Shown piece by piece: positions 1-12,688 of a stretch of DNA of 64,000 nucleotides. A program made the translations under genes and the position numbers. The first letter of the stretch is position 1. Each line of letters opens with the position of its first letter. The DNA is from Cerrena zonata (lineage: Eukaryota; Basidiomycota; Agaricomycetes; Polyporales; Cerrenaceae), in contig JASBNA010000099.1 of NCBI GenBank assembly GCA_038087015.1, positions 1 to 64,000 on the forward strand. The letters run 5' to 3'. The notes below the pieces were generated by a model. The model saw only the letters and a program-made list of their open reading frames with translations, made no database searches and was not told where the DNA came from.

Positions 1-676
<676 letters not shown>

Positions 677-1156
677 GTGTAGTAGCGGTGAAAGGAGGTA
701 GAGCTACTAGCTTGGTATATAATCTACAACAGTCGAGGTGGGTAAAACAAATTTGTGACCGGGATAAGTTCTGAAAAGGAGGAATGATCGATCCCGCTTG
801 ATCGAGGCGGCGATCATTTTAGTCGGCTACTGCCGATTGGGTTCTTTCGAGGCTTTTTGAGGACACCTTCAGATGAGCATTTGAACAAAACTGCTCACTC
901 TCAATCTTTTAAAATAAAGCATTACATTAGACCTCTATATCATCTGCCTCTTAAAATATAAACGGAACTTTCATTGGTCCTTGGTCCGATTTTTCGGAGC
1001 GCGCCCGGTGAGTACTCTTGCGATGAATTTGAGAATCTGGTACCTGGAAATCTGCTTTCTTGGAAACGGACAGCTCTCGAGTTCTCTACGGCGAGGCGTA
1101 TTGGAAGGTAAACGTGGTCGACCTGTTCTCCCACCTTCACCCAATCACTCTCGATA
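677..1156. promoter_or_regulatory. Divergent intergenic region between DIM1 and SET-domain gene
   Basis: These 480 bp separate two divergent start codons and must hold both promoters. I see no convincing TATA box, ORF or repeat. A G/C-rich stretch near 785-850 contains two copies of the word GATCGA, nothing more definite. Confidence 0.4.
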
Positions 1157-2610
1157 ATGTCTCTACCTTTACACCCCGAACCCGAAGTCGTTGGAATTTT
1201 CAAGCAATGGCTGAAGACGAACGGTGCTACCATACATGATGCAGTACACTTCGAGAAAAGTGTGTTCAGGGTCCTTTTCATTTATTTATTTTCTTTCTAC
1301 TACTAATCAGTAGCCCTTAATCGATCATAGACCCTTCTGGGTTTTCGGTTATCGCTGAACAGGATGTAGCTGGAAATACCACAATTGTTTCGGTACCCTC
1401 CACATTGGCGATCACACCGGAACTAGCCCTCCGAGCCCTTACAGATATCATACCCAGTGATGCACGAGCACTCACCAACTCGCTTCAAAAGTGGTCCGAG
1501 AGGCAGCTTATGTGCTCTTACATTTGTGCTCATTGGCTATTCGACGAAAAAAGGTGAATCTCACCATTCTGACCATCAGAACGTAGTAACAATAATATAC
1601 ATTCCCCAGTACTCCTCCGCCTCTCAGGCATCGCCCATACATCAATATGTTACCTACTCACGACCTGCTTCGTACCGCCCTACACTTCACGCCTCCCGAG
1701 CTAGAATTATTCCGAGGAAGCAATCTCTATGGAGCTACTCTTGACAGACAAAAGACCTGGGAAGCAGAATGGCAACAATGCCGCTCAGTATTCTCAGCTG
1801 TTGACGTAAATTGGGGAGTATCACTGTCTTGGGAGAAGTACAGTACTGCGGCGACTTATCTCTCATCAAGAGCATTCCCCTCATCACTGTTGACGTCGCA
1901 CCCATCACTCTACCCGACGCCGGATTCGCACCCTATTCTCCTGCCAGGGATTGATTCCCTGAACCACGCCCGTGGGCACCCGGTGTCTTGGATTGTCACC
2001 GACCCTTCCACAGCCGCTGAACCCAAGGTTTCCTTGGTGTTGCATAAGCCCACAGAACGTGGTGGAGAACTGCTCAACAATTATGGGTTGAAGCCTAACG
2101 CGGAGCTTATATTGGGTTATGGGTTTTCCCTCCTCCACAATCCCGATGATACGATCGTTCTGAAGATTGGAGGGTCAGAAAACAACGGGGGTAAAGGTTG
2201 GGAGGTCGGGCGTAATGCAAGAGGAATAGAACCCGTGTGGCAGGCCGTGCTCGACGCTGTTTGCGCTGGAAAAGATGAAGAAGATCAAAATGTCGGCGTT
2301 GAAGATGAACTTTATGCAGCAGACATGTTAGGGGAGATGGCGCAAGGTTTATACAACCGTCTACCCTCGGGCGAGATCCCTCTAGACAAGGAAGTAAGGT
2401 CAGATGTAGCGATCATGCTTGAACATTATCTAGAAGGTTAGTAATCGCCAAGGAATTGAGGCACTCTAACTGACTCTGTTCGTAGGTCAACGCAACATTC
2501 TACATAGTATCATTGAGTTTGCATCTCATAAGGAAAAACGTGCTGTGGAGCTGGCTCAAGAGCAGGGTTTGACAATCGTAGAGGAGGGCGATGATGAAAC
2601 ATTGGAATAG
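1157..2610 (+). CDS. SET-domain protein lysine methyltransferase (SETD/RKM-like)
   Basis: Four exons (about 1157-1259, 1331-1553, 1610-2436, 2486-2610) join in frame to about 425 residues. The split-SET architecture typical of the SETD3/SETD4/RKM class is visible: an N-terminal SET half, an inserted helical segment (PTHDLLRTALHFTPPELEL), then the C-terminal SET core with GIDSLNHARG, the NH motif that contacts SAM, and GGELLNNYGLKPNAELILGYGF, the NYG/GYGF segment of the active-site pseudoknot. Such enzymes methylate lysines of ribosomal proteins, elongation factors or cytochrome c. The substrate cannot be read from sequence. The ATG at 1157 opens directly into the family's usual N-terminal segment. 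Divergence from an rRNA methyltransferase fits, but does not prove, a ribosomal substrate. Confidence 0.82.
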
Positions 2611-2739
2611 ACAGCGCAAGGGTTATTCCGCAGTGTCTGTACTGCTACGAGCAGGCAGATCGAATATAAAAAAGCGATCAGATCATCTAGAATATTCAAA
2701 TCACATATGAGAACTTCGTATACATTATTGTAGGACCAT

Positions 2740-4200
2740 TTATACCCCCGCCGGCCAATATGGTACCAAGCCTAGATTGTAGATCCTATTTGCATTTTCG
2801 AAAAGGGCACGTTTGACGGTATCGATTGCATGACTTTCGCTCATCTCTCGTCGTTGGACGCATTCCGAAAGGACCTAAGTAAACTATGTCACGATTAAGT
2901 TTCGCATAGTACTTCACTGACGTACTTCGAAAAGCGCTTGTCGAGCTTGAACCGTTCCCAGATAGAAAGATTCGGGCCACCAGTGTCCATCAGCTTGGGA
3001 GGTAGATGTTTACATATTGAGACAAGAGAAGTAACATGAAGACTCACTCGACCATAAGATCTTATTTGTAGGACAGAGTTCTAGAACTTGCTTAACAGTG
3101 GATCTTTGACCGTCCGCGCTCAAGAATGGAAAGATCTCGCCGAAGTCAAGATAGACATTCGGATATACCGAGGTTAGATAACCAGCTTCACGTGTGAAAG
3201 GGTAACTTGAATGAAGCAGGACAATTTTCGTTTGCGGATAAGCTTTGATGAGAGGCTGCATCACGGCTGGTGAGGATAAAGATAGAGTGATATCACTGTC
3301 ACCGAGTCCAGTATGGAACTGCACTTGAGAATAACATTTCAGCTAGGAGTGTCTTACAAGGGCCATAATATAACAGTTACACCACCATACCTGGTTTGCC
3401 GCATTCCCCCGCGATTTGAAGGGCCATGGTCACGATCACGTCATTGACAGCTTTATCTGCCAAGCGAATTGTCTTCGTAACCTCGTACTTCAGGAGGGTC
3501 ATGACAAGAGCCTTGTCCATGGCGTGTTTATCGGGATTTGGATTGACATCGAGTCCAGTACGATAGCAAGCGATTGACTTGAAGCCGACAACCTCGGGGT
3601 CTGCAGCACATTGCCTCAGGCCGTCTTGTAACGTCTGAGTAAACTTCCCCATGAGTATCCGGTCGGCAACACTTGCACCACCTTCTATGACATTGTCCAT
3701 AACATTCCTGAGGATGTTCTGGAGATTACATAGTCAGTATTTAGTGGTGCATGAAAATGGGGTTGACCGACTTCGGCAAACACCTCAACCCTAACGATCC
3801 TCTTTGTTGGACTTGAAGTAAGCCTGTCATGCCACTTGTAATTCTCGGCATACTGCGCCACACCCCCCAAACCATCATCTAGAAGTAAACATTGGATCCT
3901 GGTAGGTTGCATGCAAAGACGACACAATGTGGCATAATCCACGGTACTTCTGATTTGCTTGATTTCCTCCCATTGTTCTGTGTTGGATCCGTAGAGTTTC
4001 GCTAGCTGCAATGTGGCACGGTAACAAGCCAGTGTAGTAGTCGCATCGTGGGATAGCCCAGAACCAGGCGACGCTTCGGAGATCAGACCTTCGAACGGGT
4101 AAGCATCACGATATATCTCCGCTAGTAGGGGATGGGCATGGTTATCGATTGCAGGATAGGTTAATGCTACTCGAGCCAATTCGGAGTTGTTTGCACTCAT
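2740..4200 (-). CDS. Amidohydrolase 2 family protein, similar to the N-terminal domain of FluG
   Basis: Starts at ATG 4200 and assembles from about five exons to roughly 400 residues. It carries the metal-binding HxH motif early (YPAIDNHAHPLL), then IRVEVFAE-type and GFKSIACYRTGLDV segments, QFHTGLGDSDITL (third metal histidine), IVLLHSSYPFTREAGYL (fourth histidine), VYLDFGEIFPFLS and a final TDGHWWPESFYLGT with the expected aspartate. It ends NRIYNLGLVPYWPAGV. This is the TIM-barrel amidohydrolase fold found as the N-terminal half of fungal FluG, where it precedes a glutamine-synthetase-like half; here the glutamine-synthetase half is absent and the gene stops after the barrel. Stand-alone versions are common in basidiomycetes. 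The substrate is unknown. Confidence 0.8.
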
Positions 4201-5407
4201 TGTAGCTAGATCAAAGTTAGTAGTGCGCTACAAAGTGAAGATTAGAGTTTAATGCCAGGATTGGAATTTGATTAGCCCAATATGGCGACAGCGTAGATGG
4301 TGCACCCTTAAACCAGATATTTGTTTGATGACAAAAGAGATCAAGTCGAGACCCAAGAGAGCAACAGAGATCGCACCATATCGTCAACGAGAACAAAATA
4401 CTTGGCAAGGTTGGCGTCAAGCTGAGGAACTCCGAGTCGAGCTTGCAAGAACCCAGCCAGCTAAGACAACTCTACTTCTCTACATCCATGAGCTCATTCA
4501 AGTTTGAACTCAATTCCTTCCACACACTACGTGCAAAGCAATAACAAGATGAAGTTTGGACGTAAAGCCTCGATCTTTCTAACACGTTATTATGGTCGCG
4601 TCCTATTGCAAATTCACTCATTCCCCTTTGGTCACAGCGGTGCGGTCGCTACATAATCTTCGCGGTAAGCATGAAGCCATATGCTTGTATTACGACACAG
4701 AGGTTGATAGCAATTTCTCACCCCAGTTGATCATCGCACACTAAAAGCGCACAAAACCATCTCAGAGGTCACGGTATCCAATTTGGAAGGTCCGGACCTG
4801 AGATCTGTATCAAAGTTGGCTCGTCGATACCCAATGGCAATATTTCGGCTAGGCAAGACAGTTGAACGTTCAACCAGACGTTGGATTTCAATGACCTACG
4901 TTGGCCCATTACGTCCGACGATGCCGCGCCACCGCCAGAGGCACAATCATGGAAGACCGATCAGATGGCCTTTAAAAAAGAAGTTAATAAAATGGTGGCT
5001 TAGACAATATTCTGGGCCGGACCTTACCATCGTCACAGGTACGGATGACACCTTCGCATAAAAATTGGCTTCAGGTTTGCTTTTCGACCACATTTTCAGC
5101 GTCTGGTAGGTACGTGCAATATCTATGTCAGGGTGCGAGCAGAGGCAGTGTTTTGACATATGCTGAGTTCACGTTTCGTATTATTTATACATTTGTCGAA
5201 GCATCTAGTAGTAACTAATGTCCCGGGCGTTATCTTCATCCTTGTCCTTTGTTAGTAGTGACACGTCCCATACATATATTGGAGATATACATTAATAAAG
5301 ATATAATATTAAATCTTCTTTGAACGATCGTGGAGTTAGAACTGGATGATTAGCATGGTAAGCCAGTTCCAATGCTAATCAGGTATAATTTATTCTCTTG
5401 GGGCCGT
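4201..5407. other. Intergenic region, no gene recognised
   Basis: About 1.2 kb between the amidohydrolase start and the carboxypeptidase stop. Open frames here are short and do not resemble proteins. A perfect 10-bp inverted repeat lies at 5347-5381 (listed separately). Confidence 0.4.
5347..5381. repeat. Perfect 10-bp inverted repeat 3' of carboxypeptidase
   Basis: TGATTAGCAT at 5347-5356 is the exact reverse complement of ATGCTAATCA at 5372-5381, with a 15-nt spacer. It lies 27 bp beyond the stop of the minus-strand carboxypeptidase, so it would be a stem-loop in that 3' UTR. Function is unknown. Confidence 0.6.
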
Positions 5408-7794
5408 TTACGGAGTGGCTCTGAATCCCAAAAGGTATTGCATGGTCTGGAAAGCGGCCTGTACAAATACAAATCAGGGTTAATGTTTCATGGCTATACA
5501 GTTAGCTCTCTGCGCACCTTGGGAGAAAATTGGGGGACCCTGGATAATAGATCACGTCAGGATAATGATCGTTTTCAAAGGAATAGGTTTATGAAGTGAC
5601 TTACATGTGTCCGGCGAGATTGACCTCGACATAGCTCAGGTTACGCTCGGTATGCGAGGTACCGAGAGAGCCAACACCATCGACAATGAAGCTCTCGTCT
5701 TCAATAGGGGTCTGGAATCCTTGTAATCCGTTCCCTGTGAAAGGTCAGAGAAAGCTGACTATATATAACCGGAGGTGCACTCACAAGTCAGGCTAAAAGG
5801 AAATATGTGATGTCAATAACAAATATAAAATTGAAGAGATTATGTCACTTACTTTTGGATAACGATTCGTGTCCTGATCGAATGATATGTCAGAGCGAAT
5901 ATTTAACGGTTACTTCGACGTCAACTCACCCTTCTGTCATGAAGTAGAAGTCGGCTGTACCATGGACAATGACGACTCTCTCGCTCTTCTCGATGGCGTT
6001 TGGCAAAACGGTGGCCGCAGGTTGTATACTGGCATCGCCCTCAGGTCCAGGGAAAACGGTTGACCCTGACGCACATTCTTCCCATGAGACATTGAGGGGA
6101 GCATGAATCGCACGTTTCACGTCTTCGCGATCAAAGTAGAGTGGAGCCTGGATCTGCTCAAAAGAGCCACTGTGCACAAAATCAAATCAACACATAGCCA
6201 CAACAGACGTTGGCTGGAGAAATCACTCACGGGAAACCAAGTACGTCCCAGAGAATAGGATACTGCAAGGAATACGTGTTAAAGAGGTGATCAACAAGCG
6301 AAAATTATGGTCACGAACCGTGTCAAAGATACGGTACATATTGAAGGCGGGGTTCACCAATAGTGCGGCTTCGAATACCTGGTACCAGATGTCGCACTCT
6401 GAGGTGTACCAAATGGTATCTCCGGGGACGGGCAGAAGTCCCTTGGGTGGGTAGGTGACATGGGTGGCAGAATAATTAGTGTATCCACAAGCCTCGCTTT
6501 GAGCATCTAGATGGGCCATAAAGGTTTTGCTATAAGCGGGTAACGGCGTAAGACAAGGTATCCGCAAGGCATGCCAAAAGAAGTTATATACTTTAGTGAG
6601 AAAACATGCTCATATTGGTGGACGTAGTTGGCAACAGGAATTTGTGCTTGGACAATGTTCCACGAGAGGGTTGCTATCATCCGTGAGATTTTGTTGTCAG
6701 TGACGATTCGGCGAATCGATAGCGTGACTCACGGTCAGAAATCCAGAAACCTTTGAGTTTAAGATCAAGCAATGTCGGGTGTTCGTAGATGTAATTAGCG
6801 ATATAAGGAATGTAGGTGCCGGCGTACTGTTAACCTCGTCAGTTGAATATTTCCACACAACAATTCCCGGCACTTACGCTTTCGCCGGTTAAATAGAAGT
6901 TTTTGCCCTTGAGCTCTGAGAACACCTCGAGGAACTGCTGGAAAAATCCTACAAGCTGAGCGGCAAGATCGTCTTCGTCCTGTTACACGGTCATAAGTGA
7001 GGGAATGATAATATTGCATCGGTGAGAAAGCGTACGTTGATGTTCGGGACACCCTGTGAAAATCCGGTACCGACGGGTTGCTCGACAAAGAGAATACTAG
7101 ACAGGTTGGTCCAGCTGAACTCGTTGACCGTAGGTTTGGCTTGTCCGTATGACCAGGAGAAAGGCTGTGTGATATTTATTAGAGCAATTCAATCAAGGGA
7201 AAGTTCGATACATACCCCAACTTCTTGTAGTAGTCCTTCTAGAGACGAGCAACCGGGTCCGCCGTTTGTCCTGGTTCGTTACGATAAGCGTTAATTCTAT
7301 ATCATCCAGGAGGGGTCGTACCAGAAAATAAGATCATCGAGGCTGCCTTGGGGACCGGGTGGGAAGAACCAGAAGAATAACTAGACGAAAAAGGCTTGAG
7401 AGTTGGACTCTAGAAAGTGCATTGAAGTACTGACTTTACGCGTTTCGTTGGGGTCGCTGCTAATGGGCAACAAGCCGGACCAACTGGGGCCAACGTCGAA
7501 ATCGACCTCAGGAATGGAGGTACCATTCACCCAGAATTCTGCAACAATTGGTGAGATCGAGGAATAATGGTCATAGTTTTGACTTGACATACGAGAAGCT
7601 TTGGAGTTTTGGAACGTAATGTTCTTCGGTGGACCTTGGACTCTTCTTGTGAGTCCTGGAGTCATACCCCATCGTTTGGCTGCTTGAACTTGTTTTTCCC
7701 GCAGCTGTGCTTTACCGAACGTCGACTCTCGTGCATTAACCACCACAGTAAGTAGGAAAAGTGATACCAGTAATTTCGAAGTGAAGGAGAGCAT
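5408..7794 (-). CDS. Secreted serine carboxypeptidase (peptidase family S10)
   Basis: A many-exon gene of roughly 540 residues. The ATG near 7794 opens a signal peptide (MLSFTSKLLVSLFLLTVVVN). S10 motifs follow in order: WTNGGPGCSSLEGLLQEVGP (substrate-binding and oxyanion region), SILFVEQPVGTGFSQG, FYLTGES|YAGTYIPYIANYI with the nucleophile Ser in GESYAGTY, VIVHGTADFYF around the catalytic Asp, and GHMVPQFSPKAAFQTMQYL with the catalytic His near the C-terminus. It removes C-terminal amino acids from peptides at acid pH, probably outside the cell or in the vacuole. An intron (about 60 nt, GTAAGT donor) splits the nucleophile motif between Ser and Tyr. Last exons: 5604, then a 22-nt micro-exon (VPQFSPK), then AAFQ to stop 5408. 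All catalytic residues are present. Confidence 0.88.
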
Positions 7795-10683
7795 TGTCAA
7801 TGCTCGAAATGGGGACGTGTACTAATCATCCTGTTCGCAATGGCGTGAAAGATATATATCGGGACGACCTCTCAAGCGACTGCAGAGCGTGATGAACGCT
7901 GATGGACACTCCGTTCACCTACCTACATGACTAACCTGGGACTCTCCTGCGAGTGTGTTGCTCGTCCATCGGCCTGGAATTGATCAATCTGATCTCTATG
8001 ACACGTGGAATTTCTGTTAAGTTGTTACTCCTGCTCAGATCCCGGGTTCACTATGTTTATCAGGCAACGGCCTGCAAATAGCCGCCGGATGTTCTTTAAA
8101 AGAAGTTGAAACTAGTTGCCTGACAACGTGGCGCGTCTGATGGTTGTTGCAATGGTAGTTTCAAGCTGCGACAAAGCAGCGAAAAGAACCCCGACAGGAA
8201 CCAACTCACATATGTATGTACAAGTCGACTCGGCCACGTGTAGATACCCAGAATAGTGTGGACCACAGGCTAAGCTTAATGGTCTAAGTACAAATTGTAA
8301 AGATGTTAAGTTGTAGATGTTTTGGCGCTCGGTGACATCGGTAAGGTACCTGCCTCGGCGGAGTATAGTTGCACCTTTCATGAGGTTTCGGACATCCGTA
8401 CCATTGACGAATATCAGAAAGAAGCGAGCGTGGTTACCTATGCAGCAATTCGTCAATAATCATCATTCCCGGGAGAGGTGTCAAGACAAAGTCCGAGTCC
8501 GTATTTCGGGTTCAATACACAGTTCCCGGCGCATCCCAAAATTCGACCTTATCCTGTGATGATCCCTCATATACGTGAAACACTCCTAGGATCGTATCAT
8601 ATCATAATCGCTATGTACAGTTGTCCTTAGTGGATTCTAAGTAATGCTAATATTTACTATCCTTATCGTCATAACCTTTGTGTAGCATCCGTCATTGATG
8701 GATTTGGCAAGCGTTGTTTTCTATGCGCTGCGGATGGTAAACCGAATTACCGATGATGTGTCCTCTCTTATGACCCGAGAGGATCCCATGTCAATCAGGA
8801 CGGGTACTTGGCATCTCAAGCAAAAAAAGGGGTCTCGACGATGCAATTCTGTAGAAGCAACAGAGCGGTATCATCGAATAGGTGAATGTCCTCGCACGTT
8901 TAAAGATGGGTAATACTAAGGCATTTTATGTCAATTTAAAGGGAGCGGCGGGTACATGCATAGGCTCACGCTCACTACGGCAAAAAATGCACACCTTTTG
9001 CCACCATCTTCCGGACAGCTCGGGCCCGTAGAGTAGAGTCACGCGATGTTCATTAACAAAATCTAGGTTGCTTTGAGATCTGCTTTCTCGGAATAATAGG
9101 CAGTACTAGGATAAAACAGTGGTGTTGGATGAAGATTAACTGAGTGTATCAACCAGACTATCGGGTTGTGGTACCTCAACATCATTTTAGAGTTAATGAA
9201 AGAAATGATGAGGTGAATCTACGTCGGAGCGGGAAGCCGAGAACACCTCTCGTTCCTTATCCCTATTCGTATGATTCTCTGGAAGTAGGTTGCAAAAAGA
9301 GGGGTGAAAAGGTCTCGTTTCACTTTCAAATGGCAACATCCGCAACTTAGCATTCATAGACTATCCATTCCGAGAGTCGGAAAGTGGTTATGTTGGTCAG
9401 CCTATGAGGAGTCAATTTCGGAAAAATTACTTATGTGCTCAACCACTGGTCATAGGCATGAAGCAGCGAAGGGATATGCCAACGGCGAGAGGCAGAGCGA
9501 TCCAATGTGGTTGCCCGTCAATGAGTTCATCCACGTTGGAAGACTTCTCTAAGAGATCATAGACGTTTTCGGTGAGATATCCATCATACTAACGATAGAG
9601 TCCACCGCAGCGGTGAATATAGCTAGCGTGAATCAGCAAAGGCAGCGGCCTGGAGAATTCCTTGCGAGGAACAAAAGAAAATGGGGCTCTAGCAGGTGTC
9701 TTTGATGTCTTCCGAGTCGTTCAATAGTGAAAGGACGATTACCATTTAAAAGGACCAGAAACTAGAAGAGAGCCCGCTCATTCGGGAAGTGAAATGTCGT
9801 AGGTCGAACCCCGCTTGAATTACACGCTATGAGTGCCTCTGACGCCATTCCAGACATGGAAAGTGGTTACATCGCTCTAAACAACTGCGCATAGTAGCTC
9901 GAGGAGGCAGAGCCAGTGGGATATCTATAGTTTTCAGAGCATGTGGGGCTGTCGTTGGTGAACGTTTGAATGTTTGAACAATCGTGACATTGAATCAAGT
10001 TTATGTATTGCTGGCTACGTTGTTACAATGCATCTCCTCCATGATGGGGTCTGGAGTGTTTTGTATCAGTCGAATTCAACGCTCAGAATCGGAGATCCAA
10101 ATCAAACAACTACATCTTATCTTTATCTTATCTCGACAAGTACGATGCCATCAGCACTACTGACATGTTACTGACAGCTGATACTGTAACGACAACTCAC
10201 GAAGCACCAGTGACCACAGACGGTGGCGCAGGCACTAGCACTTAGCAGCATTCAACCTGAATCATACAATACCTTTGAGTCTACTCGTGTCAAACTTGAT
10301 TCATCTTATAACATAGGACGTGACTAGGTCTTACTTACGCCAACTGTCATCTCCAACGGAAAATTGGACGATACTTCTGGACATTATACACGCTAGAACC
10401 TCCCCCAGAACGGCCTAGGTTTATATATATATTGCCAATTCGTATGACTGACAGATAGCAACCATGTTCAGCAGCCCAAATGCCTAGAGTACCCCGCGGG
10501 GGTCCGATGAGCCATCAAACGTATGCGGTACCTCGCCTATTGATAGTGGTTTACACGGTGCCGCGAACCACACTGTTGCTTATCTGCTCAGACCGTTATC
10601 TCCAACAACGAGCACATAAACGTATCTTGTTTTCCCTCGCCATGTCTTGATTCATTCCCCAGCTATTTGCAGGAAGGCTCGCC
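7795..10683. other. Long intergenic region, no gene recognised
   Basis: About 2.9 kb between two secreted-enzyme genes that are divergent. Open frames are short and without recognisable domains. Two loosely similar 28-nt stretches (9363 and 9843, sharing GGAAAGTGGTTA) may be fragments of an old repeat. No RNA gene was recognised. Confidence 0.4.
7852..7859 (-). promoter_or_regulatory. TATA-like box of carboxypeptidase
   Basis: ATATATAT about 60 bp upstream of the carboxypeptidase ATG, reading toward the gene. Position and sequence fit a fungal TATA element; not otherwise supported. Confidence 0.4.
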
Positions 10684-12576
10684 ATGCTCCGGCTTTCTAG
10701 TGCTCTTTTGAGCTGTCTGTGCTTTCTCAGCCTCTCAGAGATAGCAACAGCTAAGAATACTACAGTCCTAATTCTTGGAGGAGGCGTCGCTGGTGTTATA
10801 GCTGCTCGCACTTTGCATGAACAAGGCATTGATGACTTCAAGATCATAGAGGCTCGACACGAGCTTGGCGGCCGCTTGCAATCATTCAAATTCGGCGTTT
10901 CCGGAAACGAACACCTATTGGAACTTGGAGCAAATTGGGTACAAGGAACGGAGACTCCTGACGGCCCGAAGAATCCAATTTGGTCATTAGTTCAGAAACA
11001 TGGTCTCAAAACACAAGAGAACGATTGGACCGGGAGTATCAGTACGTGACTCGTTAACATGACCGCAAGTATTCCCATCCGACCAATACTTACACGCTTT
11101 CTATGTAGCGACGTACGATAACACCGGTCCCGTAGATTATCTAGACCTATTCGATAGTTCCATTGATGCTTTCACGAATGTTACCATTGCAGCAGGAGCA
11201 CGCGTGGACAAGAAACTCGTTGATCTCTCTACGCGTACAGGCTATTCTCTGATCGGTACCAAGCCGAAGACGGCTCATGCAATGGCTTGCGAATATTACC
11301 AACTAGATTGGGAGACTGGTAAGTACGATATCTGGAATTTACGTTGATGTTCTTTAACCGTTTGACCTGTCTTAGCTGGCACGCCGGAAGAGTCTTCTAT
11401 GATCACAACGTCATGGGTGTGTTGCTTGCTATCCTACTATATCATTTATGAGCCTATCTAATTTATGTTCAAGGCGGCCAATTTCACATATGACCCTGAC
11501 TTTGGAGGATTTGGTGATGATAATGCTATGTCAATCGACCCTCGTGGTTTCAAGTCTGTCTTACAGGCAGAAGCCGCAACATTTCTGAAACCAAGCCAAC
11601 TGATGCTAAACTCCACTGTCAAGAATATCACCTACTCGGCGTCAGGTGTTGAAGTCACACTCAAGACCGGTGAAAAGCTCTCCGCCGATTATATCTTGAG
11701 TACATTCAGCCTGGGTGTGCTGCAGAATGATGATGTCCGATTCCACCCAACACTGCCTGACTGGAAGTTGGAAGCCGTCCATGGCATGACCCTAGTACGA
11801 TTTGCACTCGATACTTGGTCCGCACTATTTCACTCATCTTGACGGCCGGTATAGGAAACGTACACGAAGATCTTCCTTCAATTCCCTCGGAAGTTCTGGT
11901 TCGATACGGAGGTGAGCGTCAAATATCCCACGTATCAGTTTCGTACTCAACGAATCATTATAGATGGGCTTGTACGCTGACCCGGAACGAGGTAGATACC
12001 CAGTATGGCAAAGTCTCGACCATAAGAACTTCTTCCCGGGCTCTGGCATCTTCTTCGTGACTGTTACCGTCAGTCTTCGTATAGTTCCGCATTATGGTCA
12101 TCATTCTGATCGCCGTTTACTGTTTCAGGGTGATTATTCGGTCAGAGTGGAGGCACTTCCGGATTCCCAAGTACAAGAGGAAGTCATGGGTGTCATACGG
12201 TCCATGTTCCCAAATATAACAGTGCCTGAGCCTGTGGCCTTCCATTTCCCGAGATGGCACACCGACCCTCTTTTCCGAGGATCATACTCCAACTGGCCAC
12301 CTTCGTTCTTCAGTGGTCATCACCAGAACCTCAGGGCCCCTGTGGAGGAGAGACTATGGTTTGCCGGAGAAGCCACGAGCAAAAAATACTTCGGTAGGTC
12401 CCCGTTTAGAAATCTTCCATGCCTGATACTGATAAGATCCATCAGGCTTCTTGCATGGAGCATACTTCGAAGGACAAGATGTGGCTCTAGCTATAGCAAA
12501 ATGTATCCATGGTAAGGGTTGTGTACGCCCTTCTCATGTAGAGGAAGTCACGAACGCACGTCCTTACGACATCTAG
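10684..12576 (+). CDS. Secreted FAD-dependent polyamine/flavin amine oxidase
   Basis: Eight exons join to about 495 residues. The ATG at 10684 begins a hydrophobic signal peptide ending near ATAKN. The FAD dinucleotide-binding motif follows at once (VLILGGGVAGVIAARTLHEQ), with IIEARHELGGRL binding the FAD ribose and LELGANWVQG the flavin. Later come the substrate-domain segment ADYILSTFSLGVLQ, the strongly conserved TYTKIFLQFPRKFW, FRGSYSNWPP and the C-terminal FAD motif LWFAGEATSKKYFGF-LHGAYFEGQDVA. The enzyme oxidises polyamines, releasing hydrogen peroxide and an aminoaldehyde. The stretch near 11794-11853 looks broken as an open frame but is a clean intron (GTACGA...GTATAG). Secretion suggests an extracellular peroxide source or use of environmental polyamines. 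Confidence 0.87.
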
Positions 12577-12688
12577 TCTGATATGCGGTAGTGTGAATGG
12601 AATGTGTTGTTTCCTTCGTGGAACATGACTAATATGAACATATTCTAAAGTCTTCGGATAGCCAACAAAGATACAAGGGAATAATAGC

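Noticed and set aside
8112..8456. A 114-codon minus-strand frame as a gene
   Set aside because: No domain, no plausible splice partners and a non-ATG context; composition is not convincing.
11794..11853. Apparent in-frame stop in the polyamine oxidase
   Set aside because: The region is a GT-AG intron; removing it restores the conserved TYTKIFLQFPRKFW motif.
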